Assembly (NCBI GenBank): GCA_018136815.1
Contig: CM030939.1
Coordinates: 682,001 to 746,000 of the forward strand
Direction: 5' to 3'
Source: Isochrysis galbana
Taxonomy: Eukaryota > Haptophyta > Isochrysidales > Isochrysidaceae
DNA: 64,000 nt
Shown here: piece after piece, positions 50,691 to 61,870 of the stretch
How the letters are laid out: each line of letters starts with the position of its first letter
Position numbering within the stretch: position 1 is the first letter of the stretch
Notes under the pieces: model-generated
Database searches by the model: none
Told to the model about the DNA's origin: nothing
What the model saw: only the letters and a program-made list of their open reading frames with translations
Position numbers and translations under genes: made by a program

Positions 50691-51017
50691 TTGGCCCTAC
50701 AGCCAAAATGGATCCTAAACTATCTCGATGGGGGCCCGTCAGTCACTCTCATGCCCTGCCTCCTAGCATGGGCTGAGCACCGGTGGCTGATTCGTCACCT
50801 GGCGTATGATTCCGATTTGATCGAGTTTGCGGAGCAACTGCGACTGGCCCGGTTGTACAAAACCATGTACGACCCTCCGCCGCACTGGACCCGTGGACGC
50901 GAGGTGCGTGCATCCGACATTTGCAGGTGGGCCAGGCAGCCGAGACCGGTTCAGGACATCGCATTCGACTACGCCATCGAAAAACCGGTGAAATTCTGGG
51001 GCACCCGTCGCCCGTGA
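50688..51017 (+). CDS. Chimeric ORF: LINE-like start, then unrecognised sequence
   Basis: The first ~10 residues (LQPKWILNYL) copy the LINE segment LQAKWILNYLN. The rest (RWLIRHLAYDSDLIEFAEQL, RLARLYKTMYDPPPHW, RASDICRWARQPRPVQDIAF) looks protein-like but is not recognised. It ends 54 bp before the Cys-rich ORF. It may be non-functional. Confidence 0.35.
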   Translation: MLALQPKWILNYLDGGPSVTLMPCLLAWAEHRWLIRHLAYDSDLIEFAEQLRLARLYKTMYDPPPHWTRGREVRASDICRWARQPRPVQDIAFDYAIEKPVKFWGTRRP

Positions 51018-51071
51018 ATACCCCATTGAGAGTTTTTTTTTCTGCCCGCGATAGTACAGCCGCGCGCGAGA

Positions 51072-51659
51072 ATGAGTTGTTGGGAAGAGCTGCCCCTCTT
51101 TTCCGCGTTCGGCACTCACGTCGGCGGCGTCAAGGCGACTGGTGTCGGCAAGTGCGACATGCCGGGTGTGACGCTTGAGGGCTCCTCGTGCGTGATCGAC
51201 TCCTCGTGGGGCAAGTGCGAGGGCCAGCCTGACGTCAAGCTTGGCCCCGACGGCGTGTGCACCGTCAACCTGGAAGCGCTCCACACCGAGCTGGCGTCGT
51301 GGGGCAAATGCAGCGGCCCGGGGGTTGCGCTCAACGACGAAGGCACCTGCGTGTCCACCCTAGCGGCGAGTAGCAACATCAAGTGCACCGGCGCGGGCGT
51401 CGAGCTCCTCGCCAACGGCACGTGCGCGCCTAAGGCGTCGTGGAGTGTTGGCCGCCCTCGCTCAGAACCACAAGTCCAGCGCGTAGACGAAGCAAAACGT
51501 GAGTGTAGGCGCGAAACGGCTGTTGCGTTGGGGCGGGTTGTGTGCTGTGCACTGCGTACTCGTCTGGGGCTTGAATCTTTGTGCTATTGTAGGCATACCG
51601 TACGGGTCCTCCAGAGAAATGCGCATGTGAAGGCGTACACACACCTAACGCAATTCTAA
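51072..51659 (+). CDS. Cys-rich tandem-motif protein (195 aa)
   Basis: Four consecutive units follow the pattern K-C, two to five residues, V-x-L, three or four residues, G/S-x-C. They are KCDMPGVTLEGSSC, KCEGQPDVKLGPDGVC, KCSGPGVALNDEGTC and KCTGAGVELLANGTC. They are spaced by SSWG or short Leu/Ala linkers (about residues 22-120). Each unit probably closes a disulfide, suggesting an extracellular or wall protein, but no clear signal peptide is visible from ATG 51072. After residue ~125 the sequence is Arg-rich and may be read-through or a missed intron. AATAAATAAA at 51668-51677 is a plausible poly(A) signal. The family is unrecognised. Confidence 0.6.
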   Translation: MSCWEELPLFSAFGTHVGGVKATGVGKCDMPGVTLEGSSCVIDSSWGKCEGQPDVKLGPDGVCTVNLEALHTELASWGKCSGPGVALNDEGTCVSTLAASSNIKCTGAGVELLANGTCAPKASWSVGRPRSEPQVQRVDEAKRECRRETAVALGRVVCCALRTRLGLESLCYCRHTVRVLQRNAHVKAYTHLTQF

Positions 51660-51727
51660 AAAGCATGAATAAATAAAGTCATGGATGGAGCGAGCGTCGC
51701 TCCCTTATTCTTTCGCTTGACACGAGA

Positions 51728-52030
<303 letters not shown>

Positions 52031-52377
52031 GAGGGTTGAGGGGGGGGGGCTGCGTGCTGGGATTTGGTGCTTATTCCCCTCATGTGCCGGCCATGTGGTT
52101 TGAAAGCTAGGGGTTTTCCCCCGGTATGTCTCCCTTGCCCGTCGGTCACCTGCTGCTGTTGCCCCCTACCTCCTACCTCTACAGTTCCCTGTCGGGAAGC
52201 GCTCCCGTCAGCGTGCTCTCATGTAAGAAACCGACCGCCGTGTGGTTCCGTTGGGCCCCCCATTCGCTGCGGTTAATAATGTTGCTACCTGTCACTAAGA
52301 GGTTTGCGCCATTGGCAACTTGTGAGGCCCACATGCAGGTAATATAATATAATATTCACATCTTGCACAACTAGCAA

Positions 52378-53685
52378 CTAGCAACTAGCACAAAGGTACA
52401 GCTTCAGCGGATGAGCACGCCACACCCCCTGCCATATACGTCTCCAAAGGGGGGGGGGCACCCCAAATTTACTGCTGATGATGCTGCCATAGAGACACGT
52501 GTGCATGTTGGTGAAAACATTCGCTACCCGCAGGTATCCTCCGACATCGCGACGGAACGTCTGAACCGACCGTGTCACATCTAGCCAGGGCCATAAACTC
52601 GATATCTTTCCAAAACCCCATTCGACGCTTACGCGAGCCGGAGCCATTTGCTTATTGAAGTGAGCCTGCCATTGAGTGAGGTTGCTGCCCCTGTACATAC
52701 GATAAACATACGCAGACATGGGGTAGGCGGAGTCACCGAACGGGCAAAATGTACGGCCGAGACCTGCACACACGCGCTGCATTATTTGCAGAACGCCTGA
52801 GCTGCGCAAGACGAAGGAATCATGACGCGAACCGTGAATGGGGCCGTATGGCCATGGCTGAATCCCATTTGGGAAAACAATCCCTTGGATCTTCACACCA
52901 TGGCACCGCTTATGCCCACAGTAGAAAGGGGCTTGACCTCGCACAGGACGCGCAACCTTCCACAGCTTACCGTCAATGAAACCAATCAAATTGGGCAACG
53001 GAACACCGCATGCTGCCATGGCTTCCGAGAAGCGAGGAAACAAGCCAGCGAACGACGAGAAGCTTCGGGAATCTAGGAGGTGGGGAAACTTTTGGTGCAC
53101 GTGAATAACAACCGCGGCATGTGCAGCACTAATGGCTGCCTCACTGCGGCCAAGCTCCCATGTGAGCATCACCGCAGCTCCTGAGGTCAGAAGGGAGTGA
53201 GCGTGTGAGAAGAAGGAGTGCGCGAAGCTTGATGCGGCAGGTGAGACAGCATCTATCTCACCTGCGTGCCTGAATCTGCGCAACGTGATCAAGATAGCCT
53301 CCTCTCCACTCATCAGATGGCCTCCGCGCAAACGGAGGCCCGCAGGCATCTGGAGCGCATCAACAAAGCGCCGCAGGTCCTCGAGGCGCACGCCGAAGCG
53401 CGCGTACACATCGCGCACCACTACCTTCCTGCCCCCGCCAGCCCTCGCCGCCTCGAGCTCCAAACGCGCGATGGACATGCGCTCTGGGCCAATGCGCGAG
53501 CGCGTGGTCCGCATCAGCGGCTCAGCCGCGACAGCCAGCAGCAGGACTTCCCAAAAGTCATCCCCTGGCGGACTCAGGCCCAATCGCGCCCTCTTCCGCG
53601 CCCGCTCGTCTGCCTCGTCCATCGCCAGCAACATCGCCAGCTTCGACCTGCGCAACTCCCGGGCGGTGTATGGCCTGGTGGGCAT
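52378..53685 (-). CDS. PIF/Harbinger (HARBI1-like, DDE_Tnp_4) transposase
   Basis: The 435-residue ORF has the three catalytic acidic residues in DDE_Tnp_4 context. IGFIDGKLWKVARP places D238, CPFGDSAYPMS places D318 and RVSVEWGFGKISSLWPWLD places E355. It also has FYCGHKRCHGVKIQGIVFPN and GSRHDSFVLRSS, typical of the family. The N-terminal 120 residues are charged (SKLAMLLAMDEADERARKRA). No lesion is visible, so it may be active or domesticated. I could not define terminal inverted repeats. No Myb-like partner ORF is evident nearby. Confidence 0.9.
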   Translation of the reverse strand: MPTRPYTARELRRSKLAMLLAMDEADERARKRARLGLSPPGDDFWEVLLLAVAAEPLMRTTRSRIGPERMSIARLELEAARAGGGRKVVVRDVYARFGVRLEDLRRFVDALQMPAGLRLRGGHLMSGEEAILITLRRFRHAGEIDAVSPAASSFAHSFFSHAHSLLTSGAAVMLTWELGRSEAAISAAHAAVVIHVHQKFPHLLDSRSFSSFAGLFPRFSEAMAACGVPLPNLIGFIDGKLWKVARPVRGQAPFYCGHKRCHGVKIQGIVFPNGIQPWPYGPIHGSRHDSFVLRSSGVLQIMQRVCAGLGRTFCPFGDSAYPMSAYVYRMYRGSNLTQWQAHFNKQMAPARVSVEWGFGKISSLWPWLDVTRSVQTFRRDVGGYLRVANVFTNMHTCLYGSIISSKFGVPPPLWRRIWQGVWRAHPLKLYLCASC

Positions 53686-54094
53686 GGCCGCCGCGCTCTG
53701 CCGGGCCGCCTAGAGCACACCGCGTGTTGGGTACTTTCGCCCCCCCGCGAGCGAACTCGGCCTTTTGTGAAAGGGACTCAACAGTCACTCAACGGAGAAG
53801 AAAATCCTGTTGAGCCCCCCGCCCGTTGAGACCCTGTTGGCACCTTCAAAATCCCTCTAATGTCAGAATTTTGGCAACGAGGGGTAAGATTATCACTACA
53901 AGATTAGAAAAATTACAAGGGTGAAGAGAAGAGAGAGGAGGCGGAGGAAAGGCGAGGAGGTGGAGGAGAGGAGAGATACCCGAGCGGCGTGCGCTAAGCC
54001 CCCGACCCCCGGCTACCTTTTCACCAGTAAAACCAGGAACTCCGACGTGGAGTACGAGTTCGCCGAGGTGGGAAGGCTCGTGCTGTGGCGCACG

Positions 54095-55965
54095 ATGCGC
54101 GAGATGTCGGCTTCCTCACCAGCGGCTGCGGTGGCGGCGGCGGCAGCGGCAGCCTTGTCTACCTCTCGTTGTGCCGTGCATCTGCTCAGTCCGCTCAATC
54201 TGAGCTACGGCCGGGGCGCCGTTCTCTCGCATGTGGCACCCAATTGGCCGGCCAACCCATACTCGGCTGAGCTGTGGCTTCAGCGCTACCTGTCTGATGG
54301 CCATCCATGGCTCGTGGACAAGGGGGACGGAGCGGATGTGGTGCTGTTGCTCACCAACCTTACCGCCAGCTGCCTCCGGGGTCGTATATTTGCGGTCGCA
54401 CAGGCCTGGGACGAGATCATTTCAAGGCACCACGCAGGCGCCAACTCAGAGGTACCAGAGGTGCAAGCTCAAGTCTTCGGAAAGGGCACCCGACGCAAGC
54501 AGAAGGATGCGTCTCGTCATGGGGAAACAGAACTCGAGCATGTTTGGCCTGCTTGGCCCGTGGACAACAGGGCTACTGTCGCCGTGACGTACACCTGCGA
54601 CTTGTCTCCTCCTACATGGCAGGCATCCACCGTGGACGCCGATGGCCTCATGATCCTTCGTTGGAACAAGCAGTCTGCCAACAGCGTGGTCATACCCGCA
54701 TGCATGAACGAGGAGGCGGCCGGTGGTAGATTTGGTGGCGGAGGATGGCTCACTGGCCTCTTCCCGCCACCCAGCATCTTACCCTACCACCAGCGACGTC
54801 TTGTCTTTTTCGGAGGACACACGCCAAAATTGCACATCTCAGCGTTTCGCTTCATGTTGTGGGTTGCCCTTCGCAAAGCGCAAGTGCATGGTTTTGACTC
54901 TGCCATCACGATTTACTCGGCAACCATGAATTGTACCATCAATGCATACGAGATCTGCAACGATCCAGACGCCATCGAGAACAACTACGAGAACTTCTGC
55001 AAACCATATTGCCGCAGAGGCAGTGTGCTGCATCTCCTTCCGCTCTCCGCCGAACATGCCAAAGCTTGAAGTCATACGATGTGGACTGGGATTTGATCAA
55101 GGACACACCTCCTGCCTCCAAGGGGATGGCCCCTCGTATGTCTGTCGCTCAATACTTGAATATCACACTGAACCACCGGTTTTGCGTCATTTCGCCGGGC
55201 GACAATGTTGCCACGGGCAAGGTGAGCGAGTCTGTCCTGGTTGGAGCCGCTGGCGGATGCCTTCCATTACTCCTGCTGCCAGACACGCCCTATGGTGGCG
55301 TGACGTATCAGGTTCGCCGCAAACATAGCAAATTCGGTCCGCCCGCTGGCTACGCCGCCCCACACGCCAAAGACCGTGAGGGAGCTCTCGCGCACCGACA
55401 CAACGTCGATGAGCCGCTTTATGATCGGTGGTTGGCTCTTGATTCACAAACGCGCGAGATTGTAGGTTACTCGCAATGGGCGTGGCTCCACCGGTCAATG
55501 ACGCTTATGCTTCCGTACACGCGATGGCTCGATTACTGCGCGTTCGCCTTGATCCTTCCCACATCGGTTGCACTCGACCATACCGAACGGGTGCTACATA
55601 CTCTTGACGAGATTGACGACGAGAAACTCCGTCAAATGGCTGAGGCTGCCAAGGCAGCACGTCCAGCCTTTGTCTATGCTGCTAAGCGCAAAGTCTCAGC
55701 ACACGATGCCAACGGTGAAGAGAGCGGCGCGCTCGCTGCACAAGACTTCATACTCGCAGAGATGTGCCATGTTGCGTCACACAATAAACGCCACAACATT
55801 TCGACCAACCAATTCAGTTCATCGCGGAAACATCCTACAGTTACGAGGCAGCATTGGCCGCAGGGCCCCAAAGAATGGCCCATTTTGCAAGCGACAAGAC
55901 TTAGTGAGTGCCTAGTTGTGCCCCGCCACATGGAAGCTCGGCAAAACGGAGATCGTAGATTTTAA
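54095..55965 (+). pseudogene. Exostosin-like (GT47) glycosyltransferase, copy 2, frameshifted
   Basis: Same gene as copy 1, in inverted orientation. Here the N-terminal frame is continuous: MREMSASSPAAAV through LLSPLNLSYGRGAVLS, VVLLLTNLTASC, RRLVFFGGHTPKLHISAFR and NYENFCKPYC. A 4-nt deletion near 55015 (CGCAGAGG against CGCAAACAGAGG in copy 1) shifts the frame. The second half resumes in another frame with DVDWDLIKDTPP, MAPRMSVAQYLNITLNHRFC, VISPGDNVATGKVSESVLVG and GCLPLLLLPDTPYGGVTY. Copy 1 is intact at the deletion site and copy 2 is intact at copy 1's lesions. The frame is open upstream to 53921. ATG 54095 is the first Met common to both copies. Confidence 0.75.
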
Positions 55966-56004
55966 CAGCCAAATTTAGCATCGTGCAATTAACTCCTTAC
56001 TGCC

Positions 56005-56026
56005 GAAGCGCCAAAATTGGCGCTTC
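56005..56026. repeat. 22-bp perfect palindrome beside GT47 copy 2
   Basis: GAAGCGCCAAAATTGGCGCTTC, counterpart of 20261-20282. Confidence 0.85.
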
Positions 56027-56079
56027 CGCCTCGAAAAGTCTCAATTGCTCCAGCCCCCCAGCTCTCAGGGGTGTTGCGG

Positions 56080-57060
56080 GTAAAGGGAGGGGCCTTGTAT
56101 ACTTCCCCCTCGTATGTTCCGTTTTTAGGTCTTCCCGCGCGACTCCCTCTCCGTCGCCGCGCCCCAGTTCCCTTCTGCTCCCCACATCGCCCCGAATCGG
56201 TCCGTCCCCCCCCTCCTCTCCCCTCCCCGGCTCCCCCACGGAAGCCCTCTCCCCCATCTCCCTTCCCGTCTCTCCCCGAGTGCTTCCTTGAGTTTCCGGC
56301 CCCCTTTTGTCTATTTCTTTCCCGCGCGATTCCCCTTCCCCCCGCGCGTGACGTTTTTGTCGAGTCGAGCGGAGCCGGAGGGCTCTGGGCCACTCCGTCG
56401 CGAGCGGCACCGGCGGTTAGCGCGGCGCCTTGGCCCTCCTCCCCGCCGGGAGTAGGGTGAATGAAATTCTGGATGGGGTCGGGCATCCCCATTTGGGTGT
56501 CTGGACGGGGGACGAACGGCGAACGAAGGGCGGTGGGGCGGCGAGGCGCTCCTAGCGGCCCTAGTGTGTTGGGTTTTAAGAGATTGTTAGACCTACAAAG
56601 AACTCTTCCCTCAGGGAGGGAGCCTAGGCTGCTTGAGTGCAGCGACGCAGCGAACAACGACGGACAACGGTGCTGAAAACAACAGGATACACCGACTCAC
56701 GAACGCACCGGAATCATTCACCCAAACCAAGCAAATTATCAAGCAACCGCGACCCCAAATCACCGAGAACTCAAACACGTCGCGAGAGACGGAGAGAGAG
56801 AGCGAGCGAGAGAGAGAGACTCCGCAGCGACGGCCGGAGCGTGTCTCCGTTGTAACTTCCCACGTAGCGGAGAGTCCGAAGGGGAGCGTCATGTCGCGCG
56901 GCCACGGCGATCACTTTGGATATAGATCGCCCGGTGTGGATGATCGTCACCGCGATGCGATGATCGTCCGTGGGCGTGACCACCGTGGGCATTACGAGAG
57001 GGGACGAATCGAGAGCCTCGCGGTTCGGTAGGCGGTCGACCAGCATCGCGCAGTCCGAAT
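56080..57060. other. Stretch without a recognised gene
   Basis: Pyrimidine-rich to ~56350, then ordinary GC-rich sequence. A short purine tract GAGAGAGAGCGAGCGAG lies at 56790-56820. A 132-codon frame at 56633-57031 is Arg/Glu-rich and overlaps the purine tract; I do not trust it. Confidence 0.4.
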
Positions 57061-57121
57061 GATCTCGGAGAGCTAGCGGAACCCTGACCCAGATGGTTGC
57101 GCGGCGCTCGCCGTCGCGTGG

Positions 57122-57424
57122 GTGCCCCGAGGGCGCCACTTCTCGCACCCCCATCACACGCTCGGGATCGTCGCCTTCGCCCTCGCCCTGCTGCAGCCGC
57201 TCAACGCGCTCGTGCGCGGCACGCCCGGCGCCCGCACCGCACGCCGCGCCGTGTGGCGGGTCGCGCACAAGGGGACGGGCTACGCCGTGCTCGGCGTGGG
57301 CGTCTACCAGGCCCTCTCGGGGCGCGCCCTCATGCCGAGCCAAGGCGACGCCGTTCTCGTCGCGTACGGGGTGCTCCTGGGCCTCTCCTTCGGGGTGCTC
57401 GCGGGGGGGCTCATGGTAGGGTGA
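57122..57424 (+). pseudogene. Cytochrome b561 / DOMON-b561 transmembrane fragment
   Basis: Reads HFSHPHHTLGIVAFALALLQ, then PLNALVRG, RAVWRVAHKGTGYAVLGVGV, YQALSGRAL and a third hydrophobic segment VLVAYGVLLGLSFGVLAGGL. The pattern H-x-x-L-G-x-x-x-F-x-L-A-L-L-Q, then W-x-x-x-H-x-x-x-G-Y, matches the second half of a b561 core with its two haem-ligand His. It starts at GTG without an ATG and is about half the normal core, so it is an exon or relic. Confidence 0.65.
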
Positions 57425-57499
57425 GAGTCCCCACGGGAGGGGATTTTTTTTTGTACCGGCGCATCGCGTATTTGGAAACGAGGGGTACCAAATGAAGGC

Positions 57500-57655
57500 A
57501 AACGACCTTGACCTCCCTCAGGCCGCACACCGGTGCACTGTCCATTGGACGGAGGAGGGACACGGGCGCGAGAGGAGAGAGGCGAAGAAGAGAAGGGAGG
57601 GGACGGAGTACGGAGGGGGGGGAGGGGGGGGGAGGGGAGGGGGAGGGGGGGGTGT
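57500..57655. repeat. G-rich purine tract
   Basis: 57612-57655 is almost all G with A (GGGGGGAGG repeats). Upstream is AG-rich. No gene was recognised. Confidence 0.7.
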
Positions 57656-57689
57656 ATTGTCTTATTTTTATATCCATTTTACGGGGGCA

Positions 57690-58110
57690 TTTGTAAAAAA
57701 AAACAACCAAACCTGAGGTTGCAGCCTCTGAACTCTCTCAGACACACTCACAGATCCCCAGTCACACCTCTGAATGAACCCGGGCTTCCCGACTCCCAGA
57801 ACGCCAGCCAGGCAGCTCAGGGGGCAGTGGAGGCTTGGCCTCAGCCCCTGGCCTCTCCTGCCTCTCCCTCGCGTGTCTCGCCGGTCTTGGGTGCCCCCTA
57901 CAGGCCTACTTTGTCTGCCTGGTGACCAGGAGAGGGGGGAAGGAAGGGTGAGTACAAGTGTACGAGTGCTGGCCCAAGTGGGCCTGAGAGTGCGAGTCCA
58001 GACCCGCTCCCACAAGGGGGTCTGGGTCAGGGTGTTGAGTGCTCAGCCCATGCCAAGAGGCAGGGCATGAGAGTGACTGACGGGACCACATCAAGATAGT
58101 TTAGGATCCA
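57690..58110 (-). mobile_element. GC-rich retro-repeat with oligo(T) sense tail
   Basis: On the minus strand it starts with a LINE-like scrap (CCGAAATGGATCCTAAACTA). It continues through CAGGGGCTGAGGCCAAGCC and hairpin blocks shared with 24720-25125. It ends CTGCAACCTCAGGTTTGGTT then GTTTTTTTTT. The same junction of scrap and GC-rich element is seen at 50690. Confidence 0.6.
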
Positions 58111-58114
58111 TTTC

Positions 58115-60257
58115 GGCTGTAGGGCCAACACCTGAGCTATCACCGTCGCCAGCGCCCGCGACAGCACCTCCGGTCACGCCACCACCCTCAGTGCCACCTC
58201 GTCCCCTCATCGCCGCCGCCTTCACCGCCGCCGCCTTCACCGCCGCCGCCCTCATCGCCACCGCGCTTGTCCCAGCCTCCATCGCCGCAGCTCCGCCCTC
58301 GCCTCCGCCGCTCTCACCTCCGCCTCCTCGATGTCCACCGCCCTCACCACCGCTTCCCCTGCACCGCCCTCGTCGCCGCCATCAACACAGCCGTCACCGA
58401 CGCCACCTTCCCTATTGCCGCAGGCACTGACGCCACCTTGGCCACCTCCGCCTCGCCGCCCTCGTTCTAACTGTCAACACACTCGACGCCAGCGCCCTCA
58501 ATACAATCGTCGCCACTATCGCCGTCGCCACCAATTCTGTCACCACCTTTGCCCCCGCCGCTCTCGCCGCCATCCGCACTGCCGCCACTGCGCCTACCCG
58601 CACTGCCGCCACTGGAGGTCACTGTCGCCGACGCCGCCCTCACTACTGCCGCCGTCGCCCCGCAATGACCGCCGCCATCACATCCGCCTCTCTCGTCTCC
58701 CCCGCCCTCGCTGCCATCGCTCGTCAACGTCACCGTCGCCGACGCCGTCCTCACCACCGTCCCCCTCACCGCCGCCTCCCTTACCGCCGCGGCACTCGCC
58801 CTCGCCTCCACACCCCTCGTCTCGAAACCCCTCACTGCCACCGCCCGCACTATCACCGTCGTTGGCGCCACCCCTGCCGATGCTGCCCTCGCAGCCACCA
58901 TCCCCGCCGCCGCCTCTCCCGCCTTCGCCTACACCACCGCCATCATTGCCGCTCTCATCGCCGCACCCATGTCGGCACCTCCACCCTGGCCACCGTACCC
59001 ATCCCCGATCCTAGCCTGGCCGCTGGCCTCTGCCTTCACTTCCGCCATCCTCAGCCGCGCCGCGCATGCCGCCGCCTCGTTGCAGCTATCGTCCTCATCA
59101 CCGCCTCTGCCGTCACCGCCATCACCGCCCCTGCCACCGCCACCGACGCCGTCCTCGCTGCCAACGCCCTAGGAGCTGCCGCCATCAGAGCCGCCGCCAT
59201 CACCGCCGCAACCGTCACCGCAACCCCCGCCCTCAACTCCTCCCCCGCCGCCTCCACCAGCCCTCACCTCCACCTCCCTTGTCTGCAGCGGCCTCGCCGC
59301 TGTCCCCTCCACCTCCACCGCCCTAATCGCCGCCGTCCGCACCGACACCGATGCCATCGCCAGCGACGACGCCGTCACTGTTGCCGACGCCGATAGCGCC
59401 ACTGCCGTCACCGCCGCTGCCACCACTGTCCTCGCCATTCCGTCCCCACAATCCAGCCGCATCGGTCCTAGCCACTACGGGCCCCGTCGCCGCCTCCGTC
59501 GCCGCTTGCGCTCTCGCCACCACTCTCGTCGCCCCCGCTCCCGCCGCTCCCGCCGCTTCCACCCTTGCCATCATTACTCTCATTGCTACCGCCGTCAACT
59601 CGCCTCGCGGCCCCCCTTCCTGAGCACCATTGCCGTCTGCCGCCATCCCCCTTGCCTCTGCCGCCCTCGTGACTGCCTCCGTCATCGCCTCCACCCTTGC
59701 CATCTCTGTAGGCCCTGCCAGCGCCCATGCCACCGCCGCTCGAGCAACCGCCACCGCCACAGTCTCCGCAGCCGACCTCATTCTCTCCGCCGCCCCTCCC
59801 CAAGCTTCCATCCCCCATGCCACCACCTCTCGAGCGTGCGGAGCCTGACCGCCGCTCGCCTGCCAGCAGCTGCCGCCGTGCCTCTCTTCTTCTCCGGGCA
59901 ACCTTTCTTCTCCCCTCGCCCAACGTCACTGTCACGCCTGACTCGCCCCACATCCCTGTCCAGCCTCCCCATTGATGTCCATACTGCGATGCCCCATCCA
60001 CTTATCCCTTTGTCCACCTCATCCCAGCCGCTACTGCTCCCCTCGACCTTACCACGCTCAAATTCCTCCCCATATCCCTCTCCCCCTTCCATCTCCCCTC
60101 TTCGTGCACTCCGCCCGTGCGCCGCACGCCGTCACCACCGCAGCCCCGCGCGCGTCACCACCGCAGCCCCGCGCGCGGCTCGCCATCCATCTCGGTCCCG
60201 CCGACGGACGCGCCCCGCCCGCACGCGACGGCAGCCCGCCGCCCTCTTCTCCTCCCG
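58115..60257 (-). mobile_element. Large GC-rich dispersed element, copy 3
   Basis: Same orientation as copy 1. The outer end at 60257 has CTCTGACGCGGG and the conserved AGATGGATGGCGAGCCGCG on the minus strand. Ala/Val frames include VAVRVGAVAAVRMAARAAGA and LSASATVTASSLAMASVSV. Coding is uncertain. Confidence 0.65.
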
Positions 60258-60405
60258 CGTCAGAGTTTTGTTGTGGTCGTATAACCCTAGTGCCTAGTTT
60301 TCTTCTTGTTGCGATCGTGCCTCATTGGCAACGAAGCGCCCCAACCCCGCGATGGGGTGATGGGGTACGATGAGGGTGTGCGCGGTTGGCGCAGGGCTCG
60401 TTCAG
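60258..60405. repeat. Dispersed block S, copy 5
   Basis: CGTCAGAGTTTTGTTGTGGT to GCGGTTGGCGCAGGGCTCGT. It is followed by AGCTGGGAAACACAGCCGGG (60477), as in copy 3. 60500-60580 holds several CAAACACAG direct repeats. Confidence 0.75.
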
Positions 60406-60909
60406 TTTTGTTAGCTAGTGATGCGGGTAGGGGGAGTCCGTCCCCGCGCCCGAGAGGGCCGGTTTCCCCCCTACCCCTAGCTGGGAAACACAGCCGGGGC
60501 TTCTCCAAACACAGGAAGCACAGTCTGTGTTTGGGTTTCGTAGAAACACAGCCAAACACAGTCCCAAACACAGCGGGACAGCGGGGGGTCTCTACCTCTT
60601 TAACTCACAACGATCTCTTCTAAGTATAGTGTGTAGTGCTTTATATTGTATAATATATGCCTATATGCCCCGCGCCCCTGTTGTATTCCTGCCCATCTGA
60701 AGGCTGTAGGCATGAATATTCGTGTAAGGTACGCGCTCATAATTACAATTGAACAGTTCCCCGCGTTGCCACTGACGCACAAGACACACAGATTCGGATT
60801 CCCCATGGTCTCAAGTCCAGGTTTGCAGATTTTGGTCTCGAAATTTGCGATTCGAATTTTGTTTTTGCTGTTACTATACTTGTTGGCTCGTTTAAGGTAA
60901 TAAACCGGC

Positions 60910-61566
60910 ATGACTTCGACTTCTCGTTCTGCAGTCGCTCTGCGAGACTCTCTCTCTCTCTCTCTCCGTCCGCCTCTCCTCGGCCGACGGCAGGCAGATT
61001 CGTCCAAAACATTCTCCGGTCCCAAGATATCTCGTGGGGGGGCGAGCGAAAAGGAGGAGGAAGGTGAGGATAAGACGGAGGAGAAGGGAGAGAAGACGTC
61101 CGACGCACCCGCCCAATGTGTTTTGGAGGTGGCCACGCAGCTGGAGGAAGAGGCCACTCAGCTCGAGGAGGAGGAGTTCGCGGAGACCGCAGCCGAGCAG
61201 ACCTCCGAGGAGCCCGCGACCGAGAAGTCCACGGAGGCCTCGCGTGTGGTGGAGGACATTGCGTCCGACGCTCAAGCGGACGCTATGCTGGAGCCTATCC
61301 TTGACGACAAGGAAGCCCAGCCAGCCAGCCAGCTCCAGTCCGTCTTGCAAGGGCAGTGCTCTGGTGAAGCTACTCGTGTCATCGTGGTACCAAGGTGTCG
61401 TTCCGTCAATTATGGGACATCAGTCGAATGGAGCTATCAAATGTCCATAGTTATTTATACAACAATATTTATAACATCTACGGCGCGCGCTTTCAAGGGT
61501 TGGGCTAATTTTGGCATTCAATCCTCTGCCCATGGCTCGCACGGTGCAATAGTCACAGCCGTGTAA
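60910..61566 (+). pseudogene. Acidic Glu-rich ORF truncated by a transposon end
   Basis: From ATG 60910, after a Ser/Leu-rich start comes an acidic core (ASEKEEEGEDKTEEKGEKTS, EEATQLEEEEFAETAAEQTS, SRVVEDIASDAQADAMLEPI) of about 100 residues, probably disordered or coiled-coil. At 61394 the reading frame enters a transposon end, so the residues from there to 61566 are not native. No family was recognised. Confidence 0.5.
61394..61480. mobile_element. Solo end of the TIR transposon family
   Basis: GGTGTCGTTCCGTCAATTAT, then GTCGAATGGAGCTATCAAAT and TTATTTATACAACAATATTT match the right end of the 2676-4009 element. No partner end was found within the window. Confidence 0.75.
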
Positions 61567-61769
61567 CATCCCAACCTTCATCCTTACAGTGTCTTTTTCC
61601 TGGCGAACCAGGTGCACGCCGTGCGCACGCATGGCGCGCCCCCACGGGGACGCCGTGCGTGCGTATGCCGACTTGTTTCTCTGCGGTTCCCCTACAATTT
61701 CGTAAACATCCAATATAAGAGAGATCTCTCATGGGACAGATGTGATGAGTTGCAATCACCCATGTGCAC

Positions 61770-61870
61770 GCCGTGCATGTGACGAATTGGGATGGCCCAT
61801 AGGGCCTGAGGGCAATGAGGAAGGAGCAAGGCCGGCGGCAGGCGTGGCTGAGGAGGGCAGGAGCGGAGGG
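61770..61870 (-). repeat. Dispersed motif CCTCAGGCCCTATGGGCCAT
   Basis: The reverse complement of 61785-61855 matches 19800-19885 (CATTGCCCTCAGGCCCTATG, then ATTCGTCAC) and partly 28749-28785. Confidence 0.6.

Noticed and set aside
54931-55069. An intron instead of a frameshift in GT47 copy 2
   Set aside because: Copy 1 reads straight through the same site in one frame, differing by 4 nt, so a deletion is simpler. An intron cannot be fully excluded without transcripts.
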